Source: Streptomyces chromofuscus
Lineage (GTDB): Bacteria; Actinomycetota; Actinomycetes; Streptomycetales; Streptomycetaceae
Assembly: GCF_015160875.1 (NCBI RefSeq)
Contig: NZ_CP063374.1
Span: 4,157,501 to 4,221,500, forward strand
Direction of reading: 5' to 3'
DNA length: 64,000 nt
Part shown: positions 27,616 to 35,823 of the stretch, one piece after another
How positions within the stretch are numbered: position 1 is the first letter of the stretch
Layout of the letters: every line of letters starts with the position of its first letter
Position numbers and translations under genes: made by a program
Notes under the pieces: generated by a model
What the model saw: the letters and a program-made list of their open reading frames with translations, nothing else
Databases searched by the model: none
What the model was told of the DNA's origin: nothing

Positions 27616-27870
27616 TCAACGTCCCACCGTCTCCCACAGCGTGATGGCGAGTGCCGTGCAGGACGTCGCTGCCGCCAGGGACGGCAGGGGCCAGCGGGTG
27701 CGTTCCAGGGCGTCGAGGCGTTCCTCGTGGTCGGCGAGGGTCTTGTCGGTCTGGTCGGCGCGTTGCAGGAGGAGGGCCAGGTCACCGCGGGTGGTGGCGA
27801 AGCCGACGTCCACGGAGCGGCGCAGGCGTTCCAGTTCCACGGCCACTCCGCCGGCCTCCGTCGGGGTCAT
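27616..27870 (-). CDS. Small coiled-coil membrane protein, holin-like by position
   Basis: 84 aa. A helical, charged N-terminal part (LERLRRSVDVGFATTRGDLA, LADHEERLDALERTR) is followed by one C-terminal hydrophobic segment (PSLAAATSCTALAITLW). The ATG (27870) overlaps the stop of the amidase gene by ATGA. A small one-helix membrane protein just after a lysin in a tail cluster suggests a holin or spanin-like release factor. This rests on topology and position only. Confidence 0.6.
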   Translation of the reverse strand: MTPTEAGGVAVELERLRRSVDVGFATTRGDLALLLQRADQTDKTLADHEERLDALERTRWPLPSLAAATSCTALAITLWETVGR

Positions 27871-28730
27871 GACCCCGTGCCGGGCACGGCCGGGACACGC
27901 AGCCTGTCCCAACTCGCCCGGCCCGGTATGCCGTCGGCCCCGGCACCGGCGTACCCGAGCTTGCGCTGCCACGCCGCGTACGAGCGGACGTCGGCCTCGC
28001 CCCAGACCGGGCCAGGACCGACCGCGTACCGACCGCAGCCCTCGGCCACCAGGCGCTGTCCGACGGCCGTGAACAGCGCACTGCGCCGGCCCGGCACGAA
28101 GAAGGCGGCCCCGGGGAAGGGGGCGCAGGCCGCGGGCGCGGGGACGGGCCTGGTCCCCAGCCGGGCCTCGATCCGCGAGCGCATCCCGGCCATCGAGAAC
28201 GACGGGTCGATCTTGCGCCGGGTCCACTCCTTGTGGCCGATCACGCTCCCGGCCGACCAGCCGTGGGCCCGGCACAGCGCCGCAGACACCCGTTCCGCGG
28301 CGGCGAGTTGATCCGCCGGGTACGGATCGCGGCCGTCGCCGAGGTTCTCGATCTCGAAGCCGTAGAAACGGGCGTTGCCGTCGACTGCGTCCGGCCCCGG
28401 GGACGGCGGCGTGCGCTCGGCGACGACCGCGTCGAGTACGGCTGTGGAGCCGGATCCGGCGTGGTTCGTACGGCCGTATCCGACGAGATGCACCGTGCCG
28501 TCCTTGGCGATCAGCCCGACGCACAGCGGGCCGGGCAGCGCCGCGGTGCCGTCACGGCACAGGGTGAGGCTGTTGATGCCGGCGGTGTGATGCAGCATCA
28601 CGCCGTGGACCGGGCCCCAGGGGCCCTTGTGATTGCGGTTGTGGGTCTTCCAGGTTCCGTGTTCCACGAAGCGGACGCCCTCGCCGCGCAGGGCGCGGAC
28701 GAAGGCGTCTGCGGTCAGGGGTGCTGCCAT
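27867..28730 (-). CDS. N-acetylmuramoyl-L-alanine amidase (endolysin)
   Basis: 287 aa. The N-terminal amidase_2 domain (about 30-180) has the zinc ligands: His in MLHHTAG, His in SVIGHKEWTRRKIDPSF, plus the conserved Tyr/Glu region (FYGFEIENLGDG). The C-terminal part (about 205-285) resembles a peptidoglycan-binding module (WQRKLGYAGAGADGIPGRASWDRL). There is no signal peptide, as expected for a phage-type lysin that needs a holin. It cuts the amide between muramic acid and L-Ala. It belongs to the tail cluster: 10 nt after the fibre gene, overlapping the holin-like gene. Confidence 0.88.
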   Translation of the reverse strand: MAAPLTADAFVRALRGEGVRFVEHGTWKTHNRNHKGPWGPVHGVMLHHTAGINSLTLCRDGTAALPGPLCVGLIAKDGTVHLVGYGRTNHAGSGSTAVLDAVVAERTPPSPGPDAVDGNARFYGFEIENLGDGRDPYPADQLAAAERVSAALCRAHGWSAGSVIGHKEWTRRKIDPSFSMAGMRSRIEARLGTRPVPAPAACAPFPGAAFFVPGRRSALFTAVGQRLVAEGCGRYAVGPGPVWGEADVRSYAAWQRKLGYAGAGADGIPGRASWDRLRVPAVPGTGS

Positions 28731-28740
28731 GAGCGGGTCC

Positions 28741-29382
28741 TCACATGACGGGGGTGATGGTCACGAAGCGGTTGGTGAACGTGGCCGTGCTGGTGGTGAC
28801 GGCCGACTTGTAGGCGAGGGTCGCGGTGTAGGCGCCGCCCACGGTGAGGCCCGTGAGCTGGTACTGGGTGTGCGCCGAGGCGGCGCTCGTACCGGTGACG
28901 ACCGCGGCACGGGTGTCCGCCGCCGCCGAGGTGACCGTGGTGCCCAGCCGTACGTTGGCCGACACGAAACAGGACGTCGCGGCACTGCTGTTGCCCCTCG
29001 CACCGACGGAGACGAGCACGGTGCCGGACGGCGGGGCCGTGAAGGAGACGGCCGTCGGGTCCCCCGTGGAGCCGGTGAGGGTTTCGACGTAGGCGGTGGA
29101 CGTGGTGGTGCCGGTCGTGGTGTTGGCCTTGTGGACCGGGCCGGGGGACACGAGGGCCCAGAGGGTGCCCGTGTAGTAGTACAGCCGCCCCGGCGTGGTG
29201 AGCCAGGCGAGCATGCCGGCGACCGGGGCGGTGATCTTGGCGTCCCGGGTGGCGGCGTCGGCGAAGCGCAGGACGGTGCGGCCGTCCACCGCCTCGGCGA
29301 GCGACTGGATGTGGAGCGGGACGTTGGCGGCGTCGGTGGACTGCGGGTAGGGCAGATTCCCCAACGGGGTCAACAGGGACAT
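28741..29382 (-). CDS. Phage tail fibre-like protein
   Basis: 213 aa. It opens with MSLLTPLGNLPYPQSTDAANVP, a form common at the start of siphophage fibre and appendage proteins. A Ser/Thr/Ala-rich beta domain follows (TLTGSTGDPTAVSFTAPPSG; TATLAYKSAVTTSTATFTNRF). The start has AGGAGG. It lies between the Pro/Glu-rich small gene and the lysin. It is probably a structural appendage at the tail tip; its receptor is unknown. Confidence 0.7.
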   Translation of the reverse strand: MSLLTPLGNLPYPQSTDAANVPLHIQSLAEAVDGRTVLRFADAATRDAKITAPVAGMLAWLTTPGRLYYYTGTLWALVSPGPVHKANTTTGTTTSTAYVETLTGSTGDPTAVSFTAPPSGTVLVSVGARGNSSAATSCFVSANVRLGTTVTSAAADTRAAVVTGTSAASAHTQYQLTGLTVGGAYTATLAYKSAVTTSTATFTNRFVTITPVM

Positions 29383-29436
29383 GACAGGGAGACCTCCTGG
29401 CGGCGGTGCTGTACGGAGAGGGAGTGGGCGGCGGGC

Positions 29437-29688
29437 TCAGGCTTCGAAGAGCGGCGGCAGGACCACGGGTCCGGCGCTCTCATCGCCCGAGCGCACGACG
29501 GGACTGTCGATGGGCACGGGGACGCCGGCGGGCGGGTCCAGGGGCGGCTCGGCCGTGGGGCCGACGGACGGCTCAGCGAACAATCCGACGGGCGGCTCGG
29601 CGGCGGGTTCGACGAAGAGCGCGGCGGGCGATTCGGCGGAGGGCTCGACGAAGAGCTCGGCGGAGGGCTCGACGGGCGCTTCGCTCAT
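29437..29688 (-). CDS. Small acidic Pro/Ala/Glu-rich repeat protein of the tail cluster
   Basis: 83 aa made largely of degenerate repeats of the type (E/V)PSAE(x)LFVEPSAE. The start overlaps the stop of the tip protein (TGATG), so it is translated with the tail genes. No fold is recognised; it may be a flexible spacer or an assembly factor. Confidence 0.6.
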   Translation of the reverse strand: MSEAPVEPSAELFVEPSAESPAALFVEPAAEPPVGLFAEPSVGPTAEPPLDPPAGVPVPIDSPVVRSGDESAGPVVLPPLFEA

Positions 29689-32057
29689 CACGCACCTCCC
29701 GTGGCCGTCAGCAGCGCCCGGTAGTGGGGCTCGCCCGCCATCAGGTCGGCCAGCGTGGCGTACTGGGCGGTGACCTGCGCGTACAGACGTTGTGTGCCGT
29801 AGGCAGGATCGAGCGGCCCGTCCGGGGTCAGATCCGCGTCCAGCGGGACACCGTTGTACGAGGTGCCGCGCAGGGTGAGTGTCTGCTGCGGCGCGCTGCC
29901 CGCGGTGAAGGAGGTGCGCATCCCGACCACCCAGGCGAGCGTGTCGAGCTGCGCCCCCGACGTGTCCACCACCCGTACTACGTCGCCGAGTTGGATGCGG
30001 GGATCGTGCAGGACCTCGACTTCTCCCAGCACCGGCACCGGATAGCGGCCGGCGTTGAGCATGGTCTTCGACAGGGTGCTCGCGGTGGCGCTGTTCTGCA
30101 CCCAGTCGGAGGCGGGAGCCGTGAACTGCTGCTTGCCGTAGTACTGCTGGCTGGTCGTGTTCCACCAGGCCCAGTTGCGCTGCTTCGCCTCGCCCGTCGC
30201 CTTCTGAGGGACGACGCGCACGGAAGGCTTGCCGTCCGAGGTGACCGTCCACAGGCTCGTGGTCCCGGTGTTGGTGAAACGGGCGATGTACGACGGGCCT
30301 TCGCGACGGCAGCTGACCGTGACCACACCCTTGACCGCCGTACCACCGGTGGCCAGGGTGCCGAAGCGCACCCGGTGGCCGTTGTTCACCACCGAGTCGT
30401 CGACGGTGACCAGGGGGCCGATGTCGTACTCGTCCTCCGCCATGGCGTAGGGCACTTCCACCGGGATGCCCGGCTTGAGCTCCCGTATCACCGTGTCGTC
30501 CACGACGGCGCCGGCGGCGCTGCTGACACCCGACCAGTCCTTGTACGGCTGCTCGCAGTGATTGCGGCAGGCGTCGATCTCCTCGCTGATGGTGAGCGAG
30601 GCGATGTCGCGGCGGGTGGTTACGGTGAGATCGGGTTCGGTGGGCACTGTGCCGAACCGGGCCGGGCCCCTCCAGTGGAAGATGCCCTGCTCGTCGAATT
30701 CGGCCGTGGACATGCTGGCACGGGCGATCTCGGTGATCACGTCCCACTGCGAACCCGACACCTTCGGGATGTCGTACAGGGGCAGGTCGGCGTCGTCGAG
30801 CACCGCACCCTTGATCCATTTGTCCCGCTGTTCCCACTCCGCCGTGGGATAGGTCGCCGTGTCGGTCCAGACCCGGTCGGTCACCTGAAGGCACTCCACC
30901 GCCATGTCCGTGGTCATGTCGACGCGGTAGAGCTCGGCGCGGGGCTGACTCGCCGCGGGATCCGTGAAGGTGGCCATGCCGCCGACGAAGTACGAGCCGT
31001 CGGGCCCCGTCATCCGGGGCTGTACGGTCGGGAACACGCTGCTGCCGGACGACCTGGTGTCGACCATGAAGCCGAGATGCCAGGTGCCCCGCAGGGCCGC
31101 CAGCTTGCTGGAGGTCCAGTAGAAGTACGTGCTCGTGCCGTTCAGCGTGCCGGAGTGGATACTGACCTGTCCCGTCGAGATGTCGAAGACTCCGCTCACA
31201 AAGCCGTACGCCCCTCCGCTGCGGTCGAAGACGGCCTTGAGCTCGATCTTGTTGCCCCTGGTCATGGCGGTGTTGACCCAGCACTCGACCTGGAAGACAT
31301 CGCCCGGCGTGAGGAACCGTGAGCGCGGCATCCACGAGGCGTTCAGGCCGGCCGCCTTCGGCATCAGCGCCATTTCGAAGGGAGCGCCGTCACGTATCCA
31401 GTCGTAGTCCCCGACCCACGGCACGTTCTCGGGCTGGCCGTAGCTGGCGTTGACGCCGCCGTGCAAGGAGGCGTACAGCACCGTGAACGGGGCGGTGTCG
31501 TCGGTGTCGGCGAGCGGGGCGCGCGGCGGTGGACACGTGTCGATGCCGCCCTGGCGCAGCAGTTCGTCCACGCACCAGACGGCGGTGGCGACGCGCCGGC
31601 CGGTCAGAACGCCGTGGTAAGGACGCGGAAGCGAGGCGGGACCGCGCAGCCGCTCGGCACCGTCCAGGGCCTGGATGGTGACGGTGTCGCTGCCGGACGC
31701 GGCGGTACGGGAGCGTACGGTGCCGCGGAAGGCCGGCAAGGTGTGGCCGCTGACACCCGTCTTGTGCACGACGGACTGGCTGGGGCGTACGGCGTCGCCG
31801 GTGGCGCGGCCGGCCCAGGCCGAGTACAGGCGCGGGGCGGGAACCCCGTCCGCGCCCGCGAGCTGCGCCTCGAACTGCGCGGCGGCGCTGCCGCTGAACG
31901 CCCGCATGGCTTCCGGGAGATCGGTGTTGTAGGCCCGCTCCACCTTCCACGACTGCACCTGGGGGCCGAGATCCTTGCCGCCGAGCCGGGTGGAGTGGAC
32001 GGGGGTGCGCTCGGGGGCCGCCAGGGCGGCGTCGAGCACCTCGTCAGACGGCTGCAC
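29688..32057 (-). CDS. Tail tip (Tal-like) protein with a lectin-like insertion
   Basis: 789 aa, the largest protein of the cluster. Residues about 1-200 and 430-740 look like the baseplate-hub/tail-associated part of siphophages. The middle (about 215-385: TVLYASLHGGVNASYG, FQVECWVNTAM, YFYWTSSKLAALRGTWHLGFMVD) resembles a concanavalin/LamG-type carbohydrate-binding domain. The C-terminus (DPRIQLGDVVRVVDTSG; TLTLRGTSYNG) matches the closing barrel of hub proteins. No lysozyme or peptidase motif was seen. It probably closes the tail tube and recognises the target surface. It overlaps its neighbours by 14 nt and 1 nt. Confidence 0.75.
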   Translation of the reverse strand: MQPSDEVLDAALAAPERTPVHSTRLGGKDLGPQVQSWKVERAYNTDLPEAMRAFSGSAAAQFEAQLAGADGVPAPRLYSAWAGRATGDAVRPSQSVVHKTGVSGHTLPAFRGTVRSRTAASGSDTVTIQALDGAERLRGPASLPRPYHGVLTGRRVATAVWCVDELLRQGGIDTCPPPRAPLADTDDTAPFTVLYASLHGGVNASYGQPENVPWVGDYDWIRDGAPFEMALMPKAAGLNASWMPRSRFLTPGDVFQVECWVNTAMTRGNKIELKAVFDRSGGAYGFVSGVFDISTGQVSIHSGTLNGTSTYFYWTSSKLAALRGTWHLGFMVDTRSSGSSVFPTVQPRMTGPDGSYFVGGMATFTDPAASQPRAELYRVDMTTDMAVECLQVTDRVWTDTATYPTAEWEQRDKWIKGAVLDDADLPLYDIPKVSGSQWDVITEIARASMSTAEFDEQGIFHWRGPARFGTVPTEPDLTVTTRRDIASLTISEEIDACRNHCEQPYKDWSGVSSAAGAVVDDTVIRELKPGIPVEVPYAMAEDEYDIGPLVTVDDSVVNNGHRVRFGTLATGGTAVKGVVTVSCRREGPSYIARFTNTGTTSLWTVTSDGKPSVRVVPQKATGEAKQRNWAWWNTTSQQYYGKQQFTAPASDWVQNSATASTLSKTMLNAGRYPVPVLGEVEVLHDPRIQLGDVVRVVDTSGAQLDTLAWVVGMRTSFTAGSAPQQTLTLRGTSYNGVPLDADLTPDGPLDPAYGTQRLYAQVTAQYATLADLMAGEPHYRALLTATGGA

Positions 32058-32889
32058 CGTGCACCTCCACCAGATCGATGCTGATGTTCCGGTACGGCAG
32101 CCTGCTTGCCGGAGCGTCGCTGAACGAGGTGACCGCCATGGCGGGGCAGCCGTCGCCGAGGGCGAAGGCGGTCGGTGCCTCGCCGATGGTCAGGCAGGCC
32201 CCGGCGAGCCCTGTGATGCCGATCTGGCCGGGGCCGCCGATCGGGGTGACGAAGGCGGCGCCCGCGGGGGCGGTGCCGGTGACCACCGAGGCGTTGGCGG
32301 AGGTGCTGCTCAGATACGCGCCGTCCCGGTCCTTCCAGTCGAGCTGGGCGGTGCACAGGCCCGCGTTCCAGTCCGGCGGCACCATCCAGGAGACCTGCAT
32401 GCCGGGCATGACCGGCCAGCCGGCCCAGACACCGTGCCGCCACCCGATCCTGGTGGCCGGGTCCTGGCAGTCGCCGAGGACGACGTCGCCGACGAAGGGG
32501 CTGATGGTGATCGCCCCGGTCACGGTGAACCAGTGGTCCGCGCCGCCCGCGAGGCTGCTCTGGGCGGCGGCCTGGTACGGGTCGAGAAGGTTCACGGACG
32601 CCGGGTCGAGCAGGGCGACGGGGCCGTACGCGGCCTGCCAGTCGCCCTGCATTCCGGGGCCGTTGACGCGTCGCGCCAGTCGTACGAGGTGCTGGGCGTC
32701 GGCCGGTTCCAGCCACTCCCAGGAGAACTTGAGTCGACGGGTGCTGCGGGCGGGGGCGACCGTGGTGATCTGCCCCTCCAGCGACTTGAACTCGCTGACG
32801 TTCAGCTCGGCGCTGCGGTCCCAGCTCTTGGCGGCCTGGCTCATCTCACGCAGCAGACCCGGCTTGCCGATCCACAGATTCCTGGCCAT
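32044..32889 (-). CDS. Distal tail (Dit-like) protein
   Basis: 281 aa from ATG 32889 (MARNLWIGKP). It is a beta-rich protein directly between the tape measure and the tip protein, where siphophages keep the Dit hub. The first 150 residues (RRLKFSWEWLEPADAQHLVRL) look like an N-terminal Dit ring and the rest like a galectin-type domain. Assignment rests on gene order and general character. Its 3' end overlaps the tip gene by 14 nt. Confidence 0.65.
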   Translation of the reverse strand: MARNLWIGKPGLLREMSQAAKSWDRSAELNVSEFKSLEGQITTVAPARSTRRLKFSWEWLEPADAQHLVRLARRVNGPGMQGDWQAAYGPVALLDPASVNLLDPYQAAAQSSLAGGADHWFTVTGAITISPFVGDVVLGDCQDPATRIGWRHGVWAGWPVMPGMQVSWMVPPDWNAGLCTAQLDWKDRDGAYLSSTSANASVVTGTAPAGAAFVTPIGGPGQIGITGLAGACLTIGEAPTAFALGDGCPAMAVTSFSDAPASRLPYRNISIDLVEVHGAAV

Positions 32890-32896
32890 GTGTTCC

Positions 32897-33874
32897 TCAC
32901 CTCCGGGCGAGCTGGCGCTGTCCGATGAAGACGGCGCGGGCGATGGTCTGGGAGTCCACCTCGACGTGGACGGGCCGCTCGGCAAGTTTCTCGACGGCGG
33001 CGGCGAGGCGGCGCAGTCCGCCGCCAGAGCCGATCATGTGCTCCAGCTTGGAGAGCGGGATGACGGCCTCGGGTTCCCCGCCCTCACCGATGACGGCGAG
33101 TCGGCCGCCGGCGCGGGCGGGGACGATGCCGCCCTGGGCGAGGGTGGGGATGTTGGGGATCTTCGGGATGTTGATCCGGAAGTCCTTGCCGCCGATGACC
33201 GGTACCCAGCTGGGGATCTTGACGTGGACGCGGTTCAGGGCGCCGATCATGAGGTTGATGCCGCTGATGTAGGCGCGGGGCAGGGCGGTGAAGGAGTTGA
33301 TGATGCCCTTGAGGATGGACTTGATGGGCCCGGCGGAGGACCGGACGGCGCCGACGACGGCGTTGAAGGCCCACTTGGTGCCCTTGGCGAGGGCGGCGGT
33401 GACCTTGTCCATATTGACGAACTTCGCGATGAGCGGCGCGAGCAGCGTCATGATCAGCCCGAACGGGCTGGCCGCCATGGCCAGGTTGAGCCCCTTCTGA
33501 GCCAGCGAGGCCCCCTTGAGCCCCTTGCCGAGACCTCCCATGGACTTCCCGCCCCGGTCGGCGTTCTTGCCGGCCTTGCCTACGGACTTCTCTACGGCGT
33601 CGGACTGGCGCTTGACGTCGCGCAGGGCGGTCTCGGCCTTGCCGGAGGAGGATTTGAGCTTGTCGAGGGAGGACTTGAACTTGTCGGTGGAGCTCCGGGA
33701 CTTGGCCACGGCCTGGTCCGCACCGGCGGCCCGGCCACGGAGGGTGTTGAGCGCGCTCCCGCTCTTGGCGGTCGCGTCCTTGAGACTGGACACGGACGTA
33801 GCGGACGCACCGGCGCGGGAGCGCAAACGGTCCAGGCCCGCGGACGCGTTCAGCAGAGACTGTTTCAGGTTCAT
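32897..33874 (-). CDS. Short tail tape measure protein
   Basis: 325 aa. Ser/Lys/Ala-rich coiled-coil N-terminal half (residues 1-115, no aromatic residues), hydrophobic middle (about 118-200: LNLAMAASPFGLIMTLLAPLIAKFVNMDK), then the typical tail of such proteins (LAQGGIVPARAGGRLAVIGEGGEPEAVIPLSKLE). It sets tail length during assembly. Using the family rule of roughly 1.5 angstrom per residue, the tail would be near 50 nm, very short for a siphophage. ATG 33874. Confidence 0.88.
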   Translation of the reverse strand: MNLKQSLLNASAGLDRLRSRAGASATSVSSLKDATAKSGSALNTLRGRAAGADQAVAKSRSSTDKFKSSLDKLKSSSGKAETALRDVKRQSDAVEKSVGKAGKNADRGGKSMGGLGKGLKGASLAQKGLNLAMAASPFGLIMTLLAPLIAKFVNMDKVTAALAKGTKWAFNAVVGAVRSSAGPIKSILKGIINSFTALPRAYISGINLMIGALNRVHVKIPSWVPVIGGKDFRINIPKIPNIPTLAQGGIVPARAGGRLAVIGEGGEPEAVIPLSKLEHMIGSGGGLRRLAAAVEKLAERPVHVEVDSQTIARAVFIGQRQLARR

Positions 33875-33904
33875 GTGATTCCTTCCCGAGTGGGGGAAAG
33901 CGCG

Positions 33905-34555
33905 TCAGCCCAGAGCCACGGTCAGCGCGTTAACGCGGGTCTCCAGAGCGCTGACCCGGTCGCGGGCGGTCGCCAGATCTCGTGAGCTGAGACTCTCGCG
34001 CACATTGCGCCGGGTCTTGCGGTCCGTCCGTACGAGACCGGCGACCTTGCCCTCGAGCGTCTGGATGCGCCGGTTGGAGTTGGCGATCTTGTTGTGCGCG
34101 CTGGTGGTGTTGTCCTGAAGTCTGGCGGTTCCCTGTTCCAGGCGCGTCAGCCGGGTTTCCGCGGCCGCTGCCTCCTGCCGCCGCCGCTCCAGCTCATCTG
34201 CCTTGAGCCGGCGCAGGATCCCCCACTTGTTCCGCTCGATTCCCTTGCGCTCGAAGAACTTCTCGATCGCTGGCTCCAGACTGATGAGCGGGGTGAGCTC
34301 CAGCTTGGCGATGGTGAAAGCAGCGACGAAGCCCAGGATTTCGGGGTTCTTGATCGCTTCCCACAGCTTGGGCTTCGTTTCGTTCTGCACCCAGCTCTGT
34401 GTCGCCAGGACCTCTTTATCCGACTTGAGTGCGGCGGATTCAATGTCATTTTTCCGGGTAAGTCCGGCCAGGCTGGAGGAGTTGGCTTTCGTGTGCAATT
34501 CCGCCCGCAGTCGGTCGATCTCTTTTTCGAGTTCGGCGGGGGATTTATCGGCCAT
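33905..34555 (-). CDS. Coiled-coil protein inserted in the tail cluster
   Basis: 216 aa with heptad patterns at both ends (ELEKEIDRLRAELHTK; ETRLTRLEQGTARLQDNTT; RDRVSALETRVNALTVAL) and a short hydrophobic middle (ILGFVAAFTIAKLELTPL). No family recognised. Base composition is visibly poorer in GC than the neighbours. It lies where phages have the tape measure directly after the G/GT genes, so it is either an accessory insertion or an unusual structural protein. Confidence 0.6.
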   Translation of the reverse strand: MADKSPAELEKEIDRLRAELHTKANSSSLAGLTRKNDIESAALKSDKEVLATQSWVQNETKPKLWEAIKNPEILGFVAAFTIAKLELTPLISLEPAIEKFFERKGIERNKWGILRRLKADELERRRQEAAAAETRLTRLEQGTARLQDNTTSAHNKIANSNRRIQTLEGKVAGLVRTDRKTRRNVRESLSSRDLATARDRVSALETRVNALTVALG

Positions 34556-34593
34556 GAGGTGCCCTTCCGTTGCGATCTTGATATCGTCGCCCT

Positions 34594-35016
34594 GTGAACC
34601 TAGGGGTCATTGCAGCGGTCTTCGAACTCTGTGCGGGTCTGGGCGCCGTGGTTTGGGGGGTGAATCTCGGTGCGCACGGCTTGCGGGAACACCAGCGGAA
34701 AGTCACGCAAGAGGTCGAGATTCTGGATTCCGTCCAGCTGCCGACGGGTGTTTCGTACCGATTCACGCCTGTGGGCGCGGTGACAGACGGTGCGCAATCG
34801 AGCGTCACCGCCAAGGAGTACTCCGGGACCCCCCGCACATTCACCGATCCGAATTTTTCGGCCGGGGACCGGGTTCTCATCGACTTCGACCCCGGCTATC
34901 AGCTGTTCTTCTATCCCGCGGGCCGCTATCCGCGAGCCCGGCTCTGGCCGGTCGCCCTCACCGCAGTGGTGATCGGCTCGGCTTCGGCCGCGCTCGGGGG
35001 CGTCAACCTGCTGTGA
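34594..35016 (+). CDS. Two-helix membrane protein, opposite strand to the tail genes
   Basis: 140 aa from GTG 34594. Transmembrane segments at residues about 3-25 (LGVIAAVFELCAGLGAVVWGV) and 118-138 (LWPVALTAVVIGSASAALGG) flank a soluble beta domain. It resembles small DUF3592-type membrane proteins but I do not recognise it firmly. It is divergent from the coiled-coil gene by 38 bp and is the only plus-strand gene within the structural run, a typical moron arrangement. Confidence 0.6.
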   Translation: MNLGVIAAVFELCAGLGAVVWGVNLGAHGLREHQRKVTQEVEILDSVQLPTGVSYRFTPVGAVTDGAQSSVTAKEYSGTPRTFTDPNFSAGDRVLIDFDPGYQLFFYPAGRYPRARLWPVALTAVVIGSASAALGGVNLL

Positions 35017-35046
35017 CCCGGCATGCGATGGTGGAGCCGTGCCTCC

Positions 35047-35738
35047 TCATGCGAAGAACCGCTGGAGCTCCTCAGGAGACGGCAGCGAGTGTTCCGGCGT
35101 GTTCCCGGCGGTCTGGTCCGGCTCGTGGGGCTGTCCGGGGCGATGGACGGGCTCCGGGTGGTCGAGGGGGTCGCTGTCCTCATCGGCGTTGACCGTCGCG
35201 AACATCCAGTTGGCGTCCTGGAGTTGGTCGACGACATGCGCCAGGAGATAGTCCGTCACTCCCCAGTCGGCGGCCTCGCCGCTGAGTTCACGGACGAGTG
35301 CGCTGTCCCGCGGCATGTGCTGGACGAGCACCGCGAGCCGGCGCGAGGAGAGCCGGCCGCGGTGCCAGTCCAGCAGGTCGATGCCGTAGTGGCGGAGCAG
35401 GTCGGCCTCGATGGCCTCGGCGTGCTCTTCGACGAGCGCGTCGAGGCTCAGTCTTCCCCCAGGCCCAGCCCCGTCTCCTTGCCGTAGGCCTCCAGGATCG
35501 CGGCGATGTCCTGCATGGTGACCTCGTGCCGCTCGAAGAGGGCGAACTGCTGCTCGCCGAGGAGGAGTCGGAGGAGTCCGTCGACGTCGTTGTCGTCGAG
35601 GTCGCGCAGCTTGCGCGCGGTGGCGCGGCTCAGCTCGGTGGGCAGTTCGAACGAGTCGTCGTCCAGCTCGAAGGTCCAGGCGCGGCCGAGCGCTTCGAGG
35701 CGCTGGGCGCGGGCGGCGTTGACGTTGAATCCTGCCAT
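35047..35738 (-). CDS. Tail assembly chaperone, frameshifted GT form
   Basis: The downstream frame (35047-35454) has no usable start and opens exactly where the G gene ends. A -1 slip on GGGGGAA (35460-35454) joins the 95 codons of G, through its Glu, to RLSLDALVEEHAEAI and onward, giving about 230 aa. The extension (HYGIDLLDWHRGRLSSRRLAVLVQHMP; DYLLAHVVDQLQDANW) is typical of actinophage tail assembly chaperones. As in lambda gpGT, the long form made at low frequency loads the tape measure with tube protein. The direction and length of shift fit; the frequency is unknown. Confidence 0.8.
35448..35738 (-). CDS. Tail assembly chaperone, G form
   Basis: 96 aa from ATG 35738 (MAGFNVNAARAQRLEALGRAWTFEL), small and acidic. 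It sits immediately after the tail tube gene, in the lambda G position. It ends at TGA 35450-35448, six codons after the slippery region begins. It is the main product; ribosomes that slip give the GT form. Confidence 0.82.
   Translation of the reverse strand: MAGFNVNAARAQRLEALGRAWTFELDDDSFELPTELSRATARKLRDLDDNDVDGLLRLLLGEQQFALFERHEVTMQDIAAILEAYGKETGLGLGED
35454..35460 (-). other. Programmed -1 frameshift (slippery) site
   Basis: Minus-strand heptamer G GGG GAA in the frame of the G gene, three codons before its stop. GGG re-pairs perfectly after a -1 slip and GAA re-pairs with one mismatch. It fits the X XXY YYZ pattern seen at G/GT junctions of many siphophages. Confidence 0.75.
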
Positions 35739-35823
35739 GTGGGGCTCCTGTTGAATGTGTGGGGCGGGCGGGTGCCCGGCGCGCATCGCCTGCGCGCCGG
35801 GCACCCCTGGGAGGGGCGAGGGC

